Shown: positions 1 to 10,286 of the stretch, piece by piece
Layout: each line of letters starts with the position of its first letter
Numbering within the stretch: the first letter of the stretch is position 1
DNA from: Ramlibacter terrae
GTDB lineage: Bacteria > Pseudomonadota > Gammaproteobacteria > Burkholderiales > Burkholderiaceae_C
Assembly (NCBI GenBank): GCA_013127575.1
Contig: CP053418.1
Coordinates: 1,178,001-1,242,000 of the forward strand
Length of the DNA: 64,000 bases
Reading direction: 5' to 3'
Notes under the pieces: model-generated
The model's input: the letters and a program-made list of their open reading frames with translations, nothing else
Told to the model about the DNA's origin: nothing
Databases searched by the model: none
Program-made: the position numbers and the translations under genes

Positions 1-1
1 G

Positions 2-561
2 GGGCTGGCGATCGGCTTCGTCGCCGGCACGCTGCTCGGGATCTGGCTGGGCCTGTCGGACCGCGCGGCGCGCTGGAGCTTCCTGACCGTCGAAGTGCTG
101 CGGCCGGTGCCGTCGGTGGCACTGATCCCTCTGGCGATGCTGGTGTTCGGCTTCGGCGTGCGCATGGAAAGTTCCATCGTCGCCTTCGCCGTGTTCTGGC
201 CGATGCTGGTGCTGGCCAGGCCGCCGCGCGCCAGGTCGATCCGCGCCTGCTCGAAGTGGCGTTCGCGCTTGGATTGCCGCCCCACGACCGCGTGACCAAG
301 ATCGTGCTGCCGGCCATGGTGCCGCGCCTCTTCGTTGCGTTGCGCCTGGGCGTGTCGATTGCACTGGTGGTGGCGGTGACGGTGGAGATCGCCGCCAACC
401 CGCACGGCATGGGCTACGCGATGATGATCGCGCAGCAAAGCCTGGAGCCGGCGCTGATGATCGCCTGGCTGTTCTGGATCGCCGTCGTCGGCTTCGCCGT
501 CAACGCCCTCGCGCTGTGGCTGCAGCGCAGCGTGGCCCGGCGCATGGGAGTGGTGGCATGA
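2..561 (+). CDS. ABC transporter permease, nitrate/sulfonate/taurine type (5' end missing)
   Basis: Inner-membrane permease of an SsuC/TauC-like importer. The window opens inside the gene, so the start is not seen. The readable part is hydrophobic and carries the usual permease coupling loop around DPRLLEVAFALGLPP followed by a VLPAMVPRL segment, as in the BPD_transp_1 family. The frame changes near 217; restoring one C in a CCCAGG gives LAQAAARQVDPRL and joins the two halves. Its stop overlaps the start of a second permease (ATGA), so the two probably form a heterodimeric channel. The matching binding protein is likely the one at 9365. The substrate is unknown. Confidence 0.85.
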   Translation, partial: AGDRLRRRHAARDLAGPVGPRGALELPDRRSAAAGAVGGTDPSGDAGVRLRRAHGKFHRRLRRVLADAGAGQAAARQVDPRLLEVAFALGLPPHDRVTKIVLPAMVPRLFVALRLGVSIALVVAVTVEIAANPHGMGYAMMIAQQSLEPALMIAWLFWIAVVGFAVNALALWLQRSVARRMGVVA

Positions 562-1320
562 AGCGCGTGGACGCATCGGCATGGGCCGGATCGCTCGCCG
601 TGCTCGCCGCCTTCATCGCGCTGTGGTGGCTCGCCAGCCACCAGCAGTGGGTGAGCAGGGTCTTCCTGCCGACGCCGGAAGCGACGGTCACTGCGCTGAA
701 GGAAGGGCTGCAAGGCGGCGAACTGCTGGCGCAAAGCGGCCACACGCTGCGCCGCATGTTCGAGGGCTGGCTGCTCGCCTGTTTGGCCGGCATCGTCCTC
801 GGCGCCGTGATCGGCACGTCGGCCGCGGCACGCGCCTGGCTGCAGCCGACGCTGGAGTTCATCCGCCCGCTGCCGGCTTCCGCGATCATGCCGCTGGCGA
901 TTTCCATCTTCGGTCTCGGTCCGAACATGGTGTTGTTCGTGGTGGCCTTCGGCGCCATGTGGCCGGTGCTGCTGGCCACGCTGCACGGTTTCGCCAGCAT
1001 CGAGCCGCGGCTGCGCGAGGTGGCGTCGGCATTGCAGCTGCCGCGGCGCGACGTGATCTGGAAGATCGGCCTGCCGAGCGCCATGCCCGACATCCTGGCC
1101 GGCATGCGGCTGTCGATGACGGTGTCGCTGATCGTCGCCGTCGTGGGCGAGATGATCGCCTCGCAGTCCGGCCTGGGCCGGGGCCATCCTGATGGCGGCG
1201 CGCTCGTTCCGCGCCAGCGAACTGTTCGCCGGCATCGTGCTGCTCGGCGCGATCGGCTTCGGCGCCAACGCGCTGCTGGCGGGGGCCGAACGCTGGCTGC
1301 TGCGCTGGCAGCGCCCCTGA
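558..1320 (+). CDS. ABC transporter permease, nitrate/sulfonate/taurine type
   Basis: Second inner-membrane permease of the importer, about 254 residues. It starts at the ATG overlapping the previous stop. It has an N-terminal membrane segment, then FLPTPEAT and a five-helix core, with the coupling loop EPRLREVASALQLPRRDV near residue 155, typical of SsuC/TauC. The frame breaks near 1185 in a GGCCGGGGCC stretch; restoring two bases to make CCTGG lets AILMAARSF and the C-terminal helix continue to the TGA at 1318. No ATPase gene of the system is present in the window; it probably lies upstream of base 1. Confidence 0.85.
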
Positions 1321-1338
1321 CAAACCCAAGGAGACCCC

Positions 1339-1920
1339 ATGAGCCTGCCCGCCATCCACCGCGTCGTCACCGGCCACAACGGCAACGGCGGCGCCGTCGT
1401 TTCCAGCGACGGTCCGCTGCCCATGGTCGTCGAACTCAAGGCGATCCCGGGCACCGTGTTCCACGAGGTCTGGTCCACCCACGCCACGCCCGCACCCGTC
1501 GACAACGGCGCCGATCCCACGCTCGGCCCGCTGCTGCTGCCGCCACCGAAACTCGGCACCCGCATCCGCTTCGTCGACATCCCGCCCGACACCGCCGAAC
1601 TGCATGCGCGCGGCGCGGACTCCTTGCGCGCGGGCTTCTCCGAGATCGGCGATGCCGGCGCTTCCACGGCGCACGCCGGCGCGCGGCATCCGCTGATGCA
1701 CCGCACCGAGTCGGTGGACTACGGCGTCGTCATCGACGGCGAGCTGACGCTGGTGCTCGACGAAGGCGAGGTCGTGTGCAAGCCCGGCACCGTGGTCGTG
1801 CAGCGCGGCACCAACCATGCGTGGGCGAACCGCTCCGGCAAGCCGTGCCGCATCTTGTTCGTGCTGGTCGACGGCGCGTTCGATCCGGCGATCAAGTCGG
1901 CGCTGGACCGGCGCGGCTGA
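1339..1920 (+). CDS. Cupin-domain protein
   Basis: Small soluble protein of 193 residues with an intact frame. It has an RBS (AAGGAGACC) before the ATG. The C-terminal half has a single cupin fold: RTESVDYGVVIDGELTLVLD around residues 117-136 and PGTVVVQRGTNHAWAN around 153-168, with the second-motif His retained. The N-terminal part holds a long acidic/proline stretch. Such proteins are often annotated as cupin-domain proteins in aromatic or dicarboxylate catabolic clusters; the reaction is not known. It follows the permease genes by 18 bases and may be co-transcribed with them. Confidence 0.8.
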   Translation: MSLPAIHRVVTGHNGNGGAVVSSDGPLPMVVELKAIPGTVFHEVWSTHATPAPVDNGADPTLGPLLLPPPKLGTRIRFVDIPPDTAELHARGADSLRAGFSEIGDAGASTAHAGARHPLMHRTESVDYGVVIDGELTLVLDEGEVVCKPGTVVVQRGTNHAWANRSGKPCRILFVLVDGAFDPAIKSALDRRG

Positions 1921-1936
1921 CCGGGCGTCCGGGCGC

Positions 1937-2863
1937 GTGGACAATGCCCCGGTGCAGTCCATCCTCGAGCCCAAGTGGGCGCTCTTCGTGCAGGTCGCCG
2001 ACGCCGGCAGCGTCACGGCGGCCGCGCTCGCGCTGGACATGCAGCAATCGGTGGTCAGCCGCCACATCGCGCGGCTCGAGGCCGAGGCCGGCACGCGGCT
2101 GTTCCGCCGCACCGGCCGCGGCGTGGTGCTGACGGAGTTCGGCGAGCAGGTCTACCCGCGCGTGAAGGCGTTGCTGCGCGACGCCGAGCAGCTCGCCGAC
2201 GACATGCGCACCAGCCGCGGCGTGCCGGCCGGCGACGTGCGCTTCGGCCTGCTGCCGTCCACCGTGCCGGTGCTGGCCGGCGCCTTGTTCACGGCGGTGC
2301 GCAAGGCTGGCCGCAGGTGCGGCTGCACCTCACCGAGGGATCGAGCGCGCAGCTGGAAGAGTGGCTGGCGCAGGGGCGGCTCGACCTCGCGCTGCTGCTG
2401 CGCGAGGAGGACTCCGCCGGCCCCGACGAAACCGTGTTGCGGCGCCTGCCTCTGTCCCTCGTCGTGCCGGCGCGGCATGCGCTGGCCACGCGCAAGTCGG
2501 TCCCTTTCGCGGACTGGCGCAGTGGCCGCTGGTGCTCCCGAGCCAGCCGCATCCGCTGCGCGCGCGGCTCGCGCGGCTGGCGCAGCAGGAAGGCGTCACG
2601 CTCACGCAGGTGCTGGAAGCCGACTCGATCCGCCTGCAGCACGAGATCGTTGCGTGCGGCGGTGGCCTGGCCATCACGGCCGGCACGCTCACGCCGCAAG
2701 AGGCGGGCGGCTGGTGGCCGTGCCCATCGTGCGGCCGGTGCTGTCACGCTCCATCGTGCTCGGCGTGACCCAGCATCGCGCGCACACGCTCGCCACGCGT
2801 GAAGTCGCGCAGCTGCTGCGCAAGATGGCGCCCGCCATGCTCAAGGAGCCAGGTCGGCGCTAG
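1937..2863 (+). CDS. LysR-family transcriptional regulator
   Basis: DNA-binding regulator of about 310 residues. The N-terminal winged helix is clear: FVQVADAGSVTAAALALDMQ, then QSVVSRHIARLEAEAGTRLF. The GTG at 1937 is the likely start. Three one-base losses are seen at about 2307, 2514 and 2711. Each sits where a CCTGG would restore the reading (KAWPQVRLHL, FADLAQWPLVL, EAGGLVAVPIV), and together they bring the gene back to its first frame. It probably controls the downstream ornithine-cyclodeaminase-like gene group or the upstream transporter. The effector is unknown. Confidence 0.85.
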   Translation: MDNAPVQSILEPKWALFVQVADAGSVTAAALALDMQQSVVSRHIARLEAEAGTRLFRRTGRGVVLTEFGEQVYPRVKALLRDAEQLADDMRTSRGVPAGDVRFGLLPSTVPVLAGALFTAVRKAGRRCGCTSPRDRARSWKSGWRRGGSTSRCCCARRTPPAPTKPCCGACLCPSSCRRGMRWPRASRSLSRTGAVAAGAPEPAASAARAARAAGAAGRRHAHAGAGSRLDPPAARDRCVRRWPGHHGRHAHAARGGRLVAVPIVRPVLSRSIVLGVTQHRAHTLATREVAQLLRKMAPAMLKEPGRR

Positions 2864-2881
2864 CCGGATATCCCGATCCGG
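2864..2881 (+). terminator. Short hairpin after the LysR gene
   Basis: A perfect inverted repeat, CCGGAT-(6 bases)-ATCCGG, begins right at the LysR stop codon. There is no T-run, so it may act as a weak or Rho-assisted terminator, or simply cap the mRNA. Confidence 0.35.
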
Positions 2882-2904
2882 GAAAGCTGCTTTGGCCCGA
2901 AGAG

Positions 2905-2917
2905 CGTCGTCACGACG
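2905..2917. promoter_or_regulatory. Dyad CGTCGT-C-ACGACG upstream of the OCD-family gene
   Basis: A 6+1+6 perfect palindrome lies 43 bases before the TTG start at 2960. Its position suits an operator for the neighbouring LysR protein, but it does not show the T-N11-A spacing exactly. Function is inferred from location only. Confidence 0.3.
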
Positions 2918-2959
2918 GCGGCCGCTGCCTACGATGCCTCCCATCGAAGGAGACATCGC

Positions 2960-3975
2960 TTGGGCAACCCCAATCCCGCGGCCGCGATCGAGGTCGCACC
3001 CACCCTGTTCCTCACCGACGCCGATGTCGCCGTGCTTTCGGACTGGCGCGCCGCCATCGATGCGCTGCGCAACGCCTACGCCCAGCCGGTGGCTGCCGCG
3101 ATGGTGCCGCCGCGCTCGATGGCGCGCGGCGACGGCACCGGCTGCGCGGCCTGACGGCGGTGTCGCCGGGCGGCGGCCACATGGGCTGCAAGCTCATCGC
3201 TGCCAGCATGAAGGCGCGGCGCGCGAGCTACCTCGTCTCCCTGTTCGACCAGGAGACGATGGCGCTGAGCGCGCTGATCGACGGCAACCGCATCACCGGC
3301 ATCCGCACGGCGGCGACGGCGGCGGTGGCGGTGGATGCCGCGGCGCCGCGGCGGCCGTTGCGCGTCGCCGTGATCGGCTCCGGCTTCGAGGCGCAGGGCC
3401 TGCTCGCGGCGCTGGCCGCAGTGCGGGCCATTGCGCAGGTGCGCGTGTTCAGCCCGACGCCTGCGAGCCGCGAGAAGTTCGCCGCGCTGTGCCGTGACAC
3501 GCACGGCCTTGCGGCCGAAGCCGTGGCCGAAGCCCAGCAGGCCGTGGGCGGCGCCGACGTGGTGCTGTGCGCCGCGCGCAGCCGCGACGAATCGCCCGTG
3601 CTGCAAGGCGCGTGGCTGGAGCCCGGCATGACGGTGGTGTCGATCGGCTCCACCTTGCCCGAGCAGCGCGAGGTCGACGAACAGGTGATCGCCCGCGCGT
3701 CGCTCATCGCGGCCGACATGCCGGAAGAGGTCGCGCACGACACCGGCGACATGCTGGCAGCCACGCGCGCCGGCGTGGACTTCGCGCACAAGCTGGTCCC
3801 GCTGTCCGACCTCGTCGCCGGCAAGGCTGCCCGCGCGCCGGACGCCATCGTCCTCTACAAGTCCGTCGGCTCCGCGCTGCAGGACGTGATCACCGCCGAG
3901 ATGCTGCTGGCGCGCGCGCGCGTCAGTGGCGTCGGCACCCCGCTGGCACGCAGCATCGTGCCGGTCGCCAAGTAA
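2960..3975 (+). CDS. Ornithine cyclodeaminase / mu-crystallin family protein
   Basis: NAD(P)-dependent enzyme of about 339 residues, related to ornithine cyclodeaminase and ketimine or delta1-pyrroline-2-carboxylate reductases. A TTG start follows the RBS AAGGAGAC. The Rossmann motif VAVIGSGFEAQGLLAALAAV-like segment lies near residue 135, and GGGHMGCKL lies in the substrate region. The frame breaks near 3140; restoring CCTGG gives DGTWLRGLTAVSPGG. It starts a run with the DapA-family and aldehyde dehydrogenase genes, suggesting a role in amino- or keto-acid conversion, but the substrate cannot be told. Confidence 0.8.
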
Positions 3976-3993
3976 ACGAACCCGAGGAACCCC

Positions 3994-5012
3994 ATGCCTG
4001 CCTACCAACGCAAGGACGCCCGTGCCTGGGCGCGCGAGCACCTGACCGGCTGCTCCGCCGTCACCATCCCGAGCTATTCGGCCGACCTGAAGAAGCTCAA
4101 CGAGCGCGGCATCCGCCACGACATCACGCTGGCCCGCGAGTTCGGCTACAGCTACACGCTGCTGTGCGCCGAAGTGGCGATCACGCCCGAGGAGAACGCG
4201 CAGATGACGGCTGGGCCCGCGACACGGCGGGCGGCAAGCTCGGCCTGTTCTTCCACGCCGCCTTCGGCACGCTGGCCGAGAACATCGAGGCGGTGAAGCT
4301 CGCGGAGAAGGCCGGCGCCGACATCGTGCTGCTGTCGTATCCGCCGCAGTTCTGGCCGACGACCGAGCAGGAGATCTACGACTACACGAAGCAGTTCTGC
4401 GACGCGACCGATCTGGCCGTCATGCTGTTCCCGATCCCGCTGTGGGGCTTCGAGCGCGTGCATCCCGCCGGCATGTCGGTGGATTTCGTGCGGCGCCTGC
4501 TGAAGGACTGCCCGAACATCGTCGCGATCAAGTCGGAGCAGGGCTTCCCGCTGCCGGCCGGCGCCTGCGAGATGTACCACCACTTCCGCGACGAAGTGGT
4601 GATCAGCATCCCGATCGAAGGCGACGCGATCCCGCTCATGAGCCTGATGCAGCTGCAGTTCTCCGGTACCAGCAACACGCAGTGGATGAGCACCTACTAT
4701 CCGCGCGCGTTCGAGCTCGCGCGCAAGGGCGAGTGGGAGCGCGCGATGGAGATGTACTGGAAGGTCATGCCCGCGCGCAATGCCAACGGCGCCGCAGCCC
4801 AGAGCTATGCCGGCGGCACCGGCGTGCTGAACCGCAGCATGTGGAAGTACCAGGACTGGCTGGCCGGCTTCAACGGCGGCCCGCTGCGCGCGCCCGCCAT
4901 GCGCGTGCCGGACCGCTTCATGAAGCAGCTGCGCCGGGGCCTCGCGGCATCGGGCCTGCCCGTCACCTCCGACCCCGACAGCGGCTACATGGTCGGCCGC
5001 CATCCTTGCTGA
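3994..5012 (+). CDS. Dihydrodipicolinate synthase (DapA) family lyase/dehydratase
   Basis: Class I aldolase-fold enzyme of about 340 residues. The Schiff-base lysine is visible in [10 protein letters not shown], near residue 175, and [17 protein letters not shown] resembles the family's GIVLLSYP region. The C-terminal extension is longer than in true DapA. The frame breaks near 4210; CCTGG repair gives [14 protein letters not shown]. Because an aldehyde dehydrogenase follows by 5 bases, a role like keto-deoxyglucarate dehydratase plus 2-oxoglutarate-semialdehyde dehydrogenase is possible but unproven. It is not a lysine-biosynthesis gene by context. Confidence 0.8.
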
Positions 5013-5017
5013 ACGCG

Positions 5018-6491
5018 ATGCGCTCCCTTCTGAAAGATCCTTCCCTGCTGCGCACCGCGGCGTTCGTCGGCGGTGCGTGGGTCGCGTCCACGCCGCACGG
5101 CACCTACGCGTTGCGCAATCCTGCCGACGGCAGCTTGCTGGCGGAGCTGCCGCGCTTCCGGGAGGCGGAGACCGCTGCCGCCATCGAAGTTGCGCACGAA
5201 GCGTTCTGGCGTGGCGCCGCACGACGGCGAAGCACCGCTCCGAGATCCTGCACCGCTGGTACACGCTGATGGTCGCGCACCGCGACGACCTTGCCACGCT
5301 GATCACGCTCGAAGAAGGCAAGCCGCTGGCCGAGGCAAAGGGTGAGATCGACTACGCGGCCTCCTTTGTCCAGTGGTTCTCGGAAGAGGCGAAGCGGGTG
5401 CGCGGCGACGTGATCCCGGCGCCGCGCGACACCGCGCGCATCGTGGTGCTGAAGGAACCGGTCGGCGTTTGCGCCGCGATCACGCCCTCGAACTTCCCGG
5501 CCGCGATGATCACGCGCAAGGCGGGCCCCGCGCTGGCAGCCGGCTGCAGCATGGTCGTCAAGCCGGCCAGCCAGACGCCGCTGACGGCGCTCGCGCTCGC
5601 GGACTGGCACAGCGCGCCGGCGTGCCGCCCGGTGTCTTCAACGTGGTTACGGGCAATGACAGCCGCGCGATCGGCGGCACGCTCACGGGCCACCGGCTGG
5701 TGCGCAAGATCACCTTCACCGGCTCGACCGAGATCGGCCGCGTGTTGCTGCAGCAGTCGGCCGCCACGATCAAGAAATGCTCGATGGAACTGGGCGGCAA
5801 TGCGCCCTGCATCGTGTTCGACGACGCCGACCTCGATACCGCCGTCGAAGGCGTGCTCAATGCCAAGTACCGCAACACCGGGCAGTCGTGCATCGCGGCC
5901 AACCGCGTGCTGGTGCAGGATGGCATCCACGACGCCTTGGCGGAACGCCTGGCGCTGCGGACGGCGCAGCTGGAGGTGGGCAACGGACTCGAAGCGGGCG
6001 TGCAGATCGGCCCGTTGATCGACGCGGCCGCCGTGCGCAAGGTCGAACAGCAGTTGGCGGAGGCGGTCGCCGCCGGTGCGAAGGTGCTGGCGGGCGGCCA
6101 GCGCCACGCGCTCGGCGCCGCGTTCTTCCAGCCGACCGTGGTGTCGGGCGTGCGCGCCGACATGGCGCTCGCGCGCGAGGAGACCTTCGGCCCGGTGCTG
6201 CCGCTGATGCGCTTCCAGTCCGACGAGGAAGCCTTCGCGCTGGCCAACGACACCGAGTTCGGTCTCGCGGCCTACCTGTTCAGCCGCGACGCGGCGCGCA
6301 TCTGGCGGGCGGCCGAACGGCTGGAGGCCGGCATGGTGGGCATCAACTGCGGGCTGATCTCGAACGAGGTTGCGCCCTTCGGCGGCGTCAAGCAGAGCGG
6401 CCTGGGCCGTGAAGGCTCGCACTACGGCATCGACGAATTCCTCGAAACCAAGTACCTGTGCTGGGACGGCCTCGCGCCCGCGTTCGGCTGA
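5018..6491 (+). CDS. NAD(P)-dependent aldehyde dehydrogenase (succinate-semialdehyde type)
   Basis: Aldehyde dehydrogenase of about 492 residues. It shows the proton-accepting Glu in [17 protein letters not shown], the catalytic Cys in [15 protein letters not shown], the cofactor segment [13 protein letters not shown] and [11 protein letters not shown], and the C-terminal [18 protein letters not shown]. This pattern fits the succinate- or glutarate-semialdehyde dehydrogenase branch. Two breaks, near 5209 and 5604, both repair to CCTGG ([12 protein letters not shown] and [14 protein letters not shown]). It follows the DapA-like lyase by 5 bases and probably oxidises the semialdehyde produced there. 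Confidence 0.88.
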
Positions 6492-6511
6492 CCGGCAGGC
6501 AAGGAGACAAG

Positions 6512-7471
6512 ATGAAGAAGCACATGCAATGGCAGCGCCGCGCGCTGGTCGCCGCCCTGTTCGCCGCCGGCGCCGGGCTGGCCCGGGCGCAGGGCAACGT
6601 GACGAAGGTGGTCGTGCCGTTCCCCGCTGGCGGCGTGACCGACCGGTCGCGCGCATCGTCGCCGAACACATGGCGCGCCAGCTCGGCGAGACGATCGTGA
6701 TCGAGAACCGCCCGGGCGCCGGCAGCCGGCTCGGCGTGGACGCTGTCGCCCGCGCGCAGCCCGATGGCAAGACCCTGCTGTTCACCAACACCAGCTACAG
6801 CATCCTGCCGGTAGTCGATCCCAAGGCCGGCTTCGATCCGGAGAAGGCGCTTCTGCCGGTGAGCGTGAGCGCGCTGTATGGCCTGCAAGTGGTCACGCGC
6901 AAGGACACGCCCGCGAACACGCTGCAGGAGTTCGTGGCGTATGCGAAGAAGAACCCGGGCAAGCTCAGCTACGGCAGCGCGGGCGTCGGCAGCGGCTCGC
7001 ACTTCGCGGGCGAGTACTTCAAGGCGCTCACCGGCACCTTCTGGTCCACATTCCGTACAAGTCGACGACCGGTGCGCTGAACGACGTGGCGGGCGGCCTC
7101 GTCGACTGGCGTTCGACGCCTCGTCCAAGCCGCTGGTGGATGCCGGGAAGGTCAAGCTGCTGGCGGTGACGAGCGACAAGCGCGACCCGCGCTTCGCCAA
7201 CACGCCCACGGCCGCGGAAGCGGGCCTGAAGGCGTTCACGCTGAACTCATGGGTCGGGCTGCTGGCGCCGCTCGGCACGCCCGCGGCCACGATCGACCGC
7301 CTGAACAAGGCGGCTGGTGCCGCCGTCGCCGATCCGGCGGTGCAGAAGCGATTGGCCGAGCTGGGACTCGAAGCCGCCGGCGGACCGGCCGCGCGGCTGG
7401 GCGCCATGATCCGCGAAGACATGGGGCTGTACCGGGGGATCGCGACCCGCTCGAAGCTGACTTTCGAGTAG
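6512..7471 (+). CDS. Tripartite tricarboxylate (Bug/TctC) receptor
   Basis: Periplasmic binding protein of about 321 residues. A signal peptide ends near ARAQG, followed by VTKVVVPFPAGGVTD and the Bug motif ENRPGAGSRLGVDAVARAQP. An RBS (AAGGAGAC) precedes the ATG. Three breaks, near 6642, 7042 and 7110, repair to CCAGG or CCTGG (TDQVARIVAEH, GTFLVHIPYK, GLVDLAFDAS). It is downstream of the aldehyde dehydrogenase by 20 bases. No tctA or tctB membrane genes are nearby, so like most Bug proteins it is an orphan. The ligand is probably a carboxylate made or used by this cluster. Confidence 0.88.
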
Positions 7472-7497
7472 ACGCCGGGCGCGCCGGCGCCGCATGC

Positions 7498-7534
7498 ATC
7501 GACTTTGCCGATGGCAGGAATCGGCAAAGTCGAT
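7498..7534. terminator. Perfect 15-bp stem hairpin between Bug and CocE genes
   Basis: ATCGACTTTGCCGAT is followed after a 7-base loop by its exact reverse complement. The stem is unusually long and perfect for this window and lies in the 116-base gap between two genes. There is no clear T-run downstream, so it could be a terminator, an mRNA-stabilising stem or a protein-binding site. Confidence 0.55.
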
Positions 7535-7587
7535 TGGCTTCGCCGTGCGCCACTGCATAGCATCGCCGCTCCAGACAAGGAGACGGC

Positions 7588-9349
7588 GTGCAGGACGAGC
7601 AGCACAGGATCGAGGAACGCGACGGCATGGTCATCGAGTGGGACGTGCCGATCACCATGGACGACGGGCTCGTGCTGCGTGCCGACGTCTACCGGCCGCT
7701 CGCCGCCGGCAAGCATCCGGTGCTGATGACGCATGGCCCTTACGCCAAGGGCCTGTCGTTCGAGGAAGGCTTCGCGTTCGCCTGGATGCAGTTGGAGCGC
7801 GACCACCCGGAGGCGCTGGAAGGCTCGTCGAACAAGTACCAGGCACGGGAGACGCCCGATCCCGAGATTTGGACCCGCGACTGGGGCTACGTCTGCGTGC
7901 GCGTCGATTCGCGCGGAGCAGGGCGTTCGCCCGGCGTGATCGACTGCTTCAGCGCCCGTGAGACGCGCGACTACGCCACCTGCGTGGAATGGGCGGGCGA
8001 GCAGCCGTGGAGCAACGGCAAGGTCGGCCTCACGGGCATTTCCTACTACGCGATGAACCAGTGGCAGGTGGCGGCGCTCAAGCCGAAGCACCTCGCCGCG
8101 ATCTGCCCCTTCGAGGGCGCGGCCGACCTGTACCGCGACGGCGTGCGGCACGGCGGCATCCTCACCAGCTTCTGGATCCGCTGGTATCCGGGCAGCAGGT
8201 GTCTTCGGTGCAGAACGGCACGGGCACGCGCGGCCGCATCAACCGCAACACCGGCGAACCGATCGGCGGGCCGCAGACCGAAGACCCCGAAGCACTGCGG
8301 GCCCGCACGGCCGACCTGCCCCGCGAGCAGCGTGAACACAAGCTGTTCGATGCGTACTACCGCGAGCGCACGCCGGTGCTGGAAGACATCGAGGTGCCGG
8401 TGCTCTCGCGCGGCAACTGGGGCGGCATCGGCCTGCACCTGCGCGGCAACACCGAAGGCTTCATGCGCGCGGGATCGCGCCAGAAATGGCTGGAGCTGCA
8501 CGGCGACACGCACTGGACCGAGTACTACACGCCGCAGGGGCGCAACCTGATGCGGCGCTTCTACGACCATTTCCTCAAGGGCGAGGACAACGGCTGGGAC
8601 CGGCAGCCGCGCGTGCTGCTGAACGTGCGCCACCCGAACGAGAAGTTCGTCGAGCGCGGCGAGAACGAATGGCCGCTCGCGCGCACGCAGTGGACGCGCA
8701 ACTACCTCGATGCCGGCGCCGACGCGCTGCTGCCCGAGCCCGGCGCCGAGGCCAGCAAGTCGTTCCGCGGGTTCTCGCAGGGCGTGACCTTCTATGGCGC
8801 CCCCGTGCGGCAGGCGACCGAGATCACCGGCCCGGTCGCCGCGAAGGTCTTCATCGCCTCCAGCACCCGCGACGCCGACCTGTTCCTGAGCTTGCGCGCC
8901 TACACCGCGAACGGCCGCGAGATCCTGTTCGGGGGCTTCCGAGCCGAACGTTCCGCTGGCCTTCGGCTGGCTGCGCGCCTCGCACCGCAAGCTGGATGCA
9001 GGCAAGAGCCTGCCGTACCGGCCCGGCATCCGCACGACGAAGAGCAGCCGCTCGCGCCCGGCGAGATCTACGAGCTCGACGTGGAGATCTGGCCCACGTC
9101 GATCGTGCTGCCCGCGGGCGCGCGCATCGCGCTCACCGTCGCCGGCCGGGACTACGACCACCAGTTGCTGGCCCGCTCGTGCCCAAGGCGCCGCCGCAGT
9201 ACGGCGGCATCCGCCAGACCGGCTGCGCCATCCACGTGCACGACGAAGCGGAGGACCGGCCGGCCGAAGTCTTCGACGGCACCACCACGCTGCACACCGG
9301 CGGCAGGTACGCGTCGTACCTGCTGCTGCCCGTGATTCCCGCGAACTAG
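7588..9349 (+). CDS. CocE/NonD-family (X-Pro dipeptidyl-peptidase S15-like) hydrolase
   Basis: Serine hydrolase of about 588 residues in the CocE/NonD family, which includes cocaine esterase and glutaryl-7-ACA acylases. A GTG start follows AAGGAGACG. The alpha/beta-hydrolase core has VDSRGAGRSPG and the nucleophile elbow GISYYAMNQW near residue 152. DGVRHGGILTSFW and ELHGDTHWTEYYTPQ, with a likely catalytic His, come later. The jelly-roll C-terminal domain (PNVPLAFGWLRASHRKLD, PAGARIALTVAGRDYDH) is present. Breaks at about 8188, 8940 (two bases), 9025 and 9166 all repair to CCWGG. The substrate is unknown. Confidence 0.85.
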
Positions 9350-9364
9350 AACCCAGGAGACAAC

Positions 9365-10280
9365 ATGAACATGATCCGACGCACCGCGCTCGCGCTGCTG
9401 GCCTGCGTGGCCACGATGGGCGTGCAGGCGCAGACCAAGGTGACCGTGGGCCACACCGGCGTGGCCGATTACCTCGGCGCTTTCGTCGCGCAGGAAGAGG
9501 GCTTCTTCCGCAAGCATGGACTCGAGGTCACCTTCCAGCAGGTGGCGGGCGGCGCGCTGGTGCCCGGCCTGCAGGGCGGGTCGCTGCAGATGGCGACGCT
9601 GCCGCCGACCAACATGCTGCTGGCCAACGACGGCGGCCGGACCTCGTCGCCGTGGCCGGCACCAGCGTGCTGGAGCAGTCGGACACCAACGTCGGCTTGC
9701 TGGTCGGCGGCGACAGTGGCATCACCACCGCCAAGGACCTCGTCGGCAAGAGGATCGGCGTGCCCTCCATCGGCGGCTTCCTGTACGTGATGGCGCGCAA
9801 GTGGGTGGTGGACGGGGCACGGACCCGAAGCAGGTGAGCTTCGTCGAGGTGAACTTCCCGCAGACCGCCGACCTGCTCAAGTCGGGCAGCATCCACGCCG
9901 GCGTCAGCGCCGACCCGTTCCTGAAGCGCGCGCTGGGCACCGGCGCCAAGCCGCTCGCGTACTTCGCGGCGACCCTGCCGCCGCAGACCACCGGCGTGTT
10001 CTATGGCACCACGCGCCAATGGGCTACCGCCAATCCGGCGGCGGTGCGCGGCTTCCGCGCGGCCATCGCCGAGGCCGTGGCCTTTACCGAGAAGAACCCG
10101 CAGGCCGCGCGCGCGCACGGGCAAGTACATCAAGCTGCCGCCGGAAGTGCTGGCCTCGATCCCGACGCCGCGCCTGTTCGCCGACGTGACGGAGCCGCAG
10201 CTGCGCTACTGGGTCGACACCATGCATGGCTGGGCCTGGTCAAGACCAAGGCCAATGCGGCGCAGCTGATCGCGCGCTGA
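9365..10280 (+). CDS. ABC transporter substrate-binding protein (NMT1/SsuA type)
   Basis: Periplasmic binding protein of about 308 residues. The signal peptide is cleaved near GVQAQT. The family pattern KVTVGHTGVADYLGAFVAQE, then FFRKHGLEVTF near residue 40, marks an NMT1/SsuA-like protein. It is the natural partner of the two permeases at 1-1320, although seven genes lie between. Breaks near 9632, 9814, 10120 (two bases) and 10228 repair to CCWGG (GGLDLVAVAG, HQGKYIKLPPE, HGLGLVKTKANAAQ). It ends 6 bases before the next gene's start. Confidence 0.85.
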
Positions 10281-10286
10281 CCCGGC

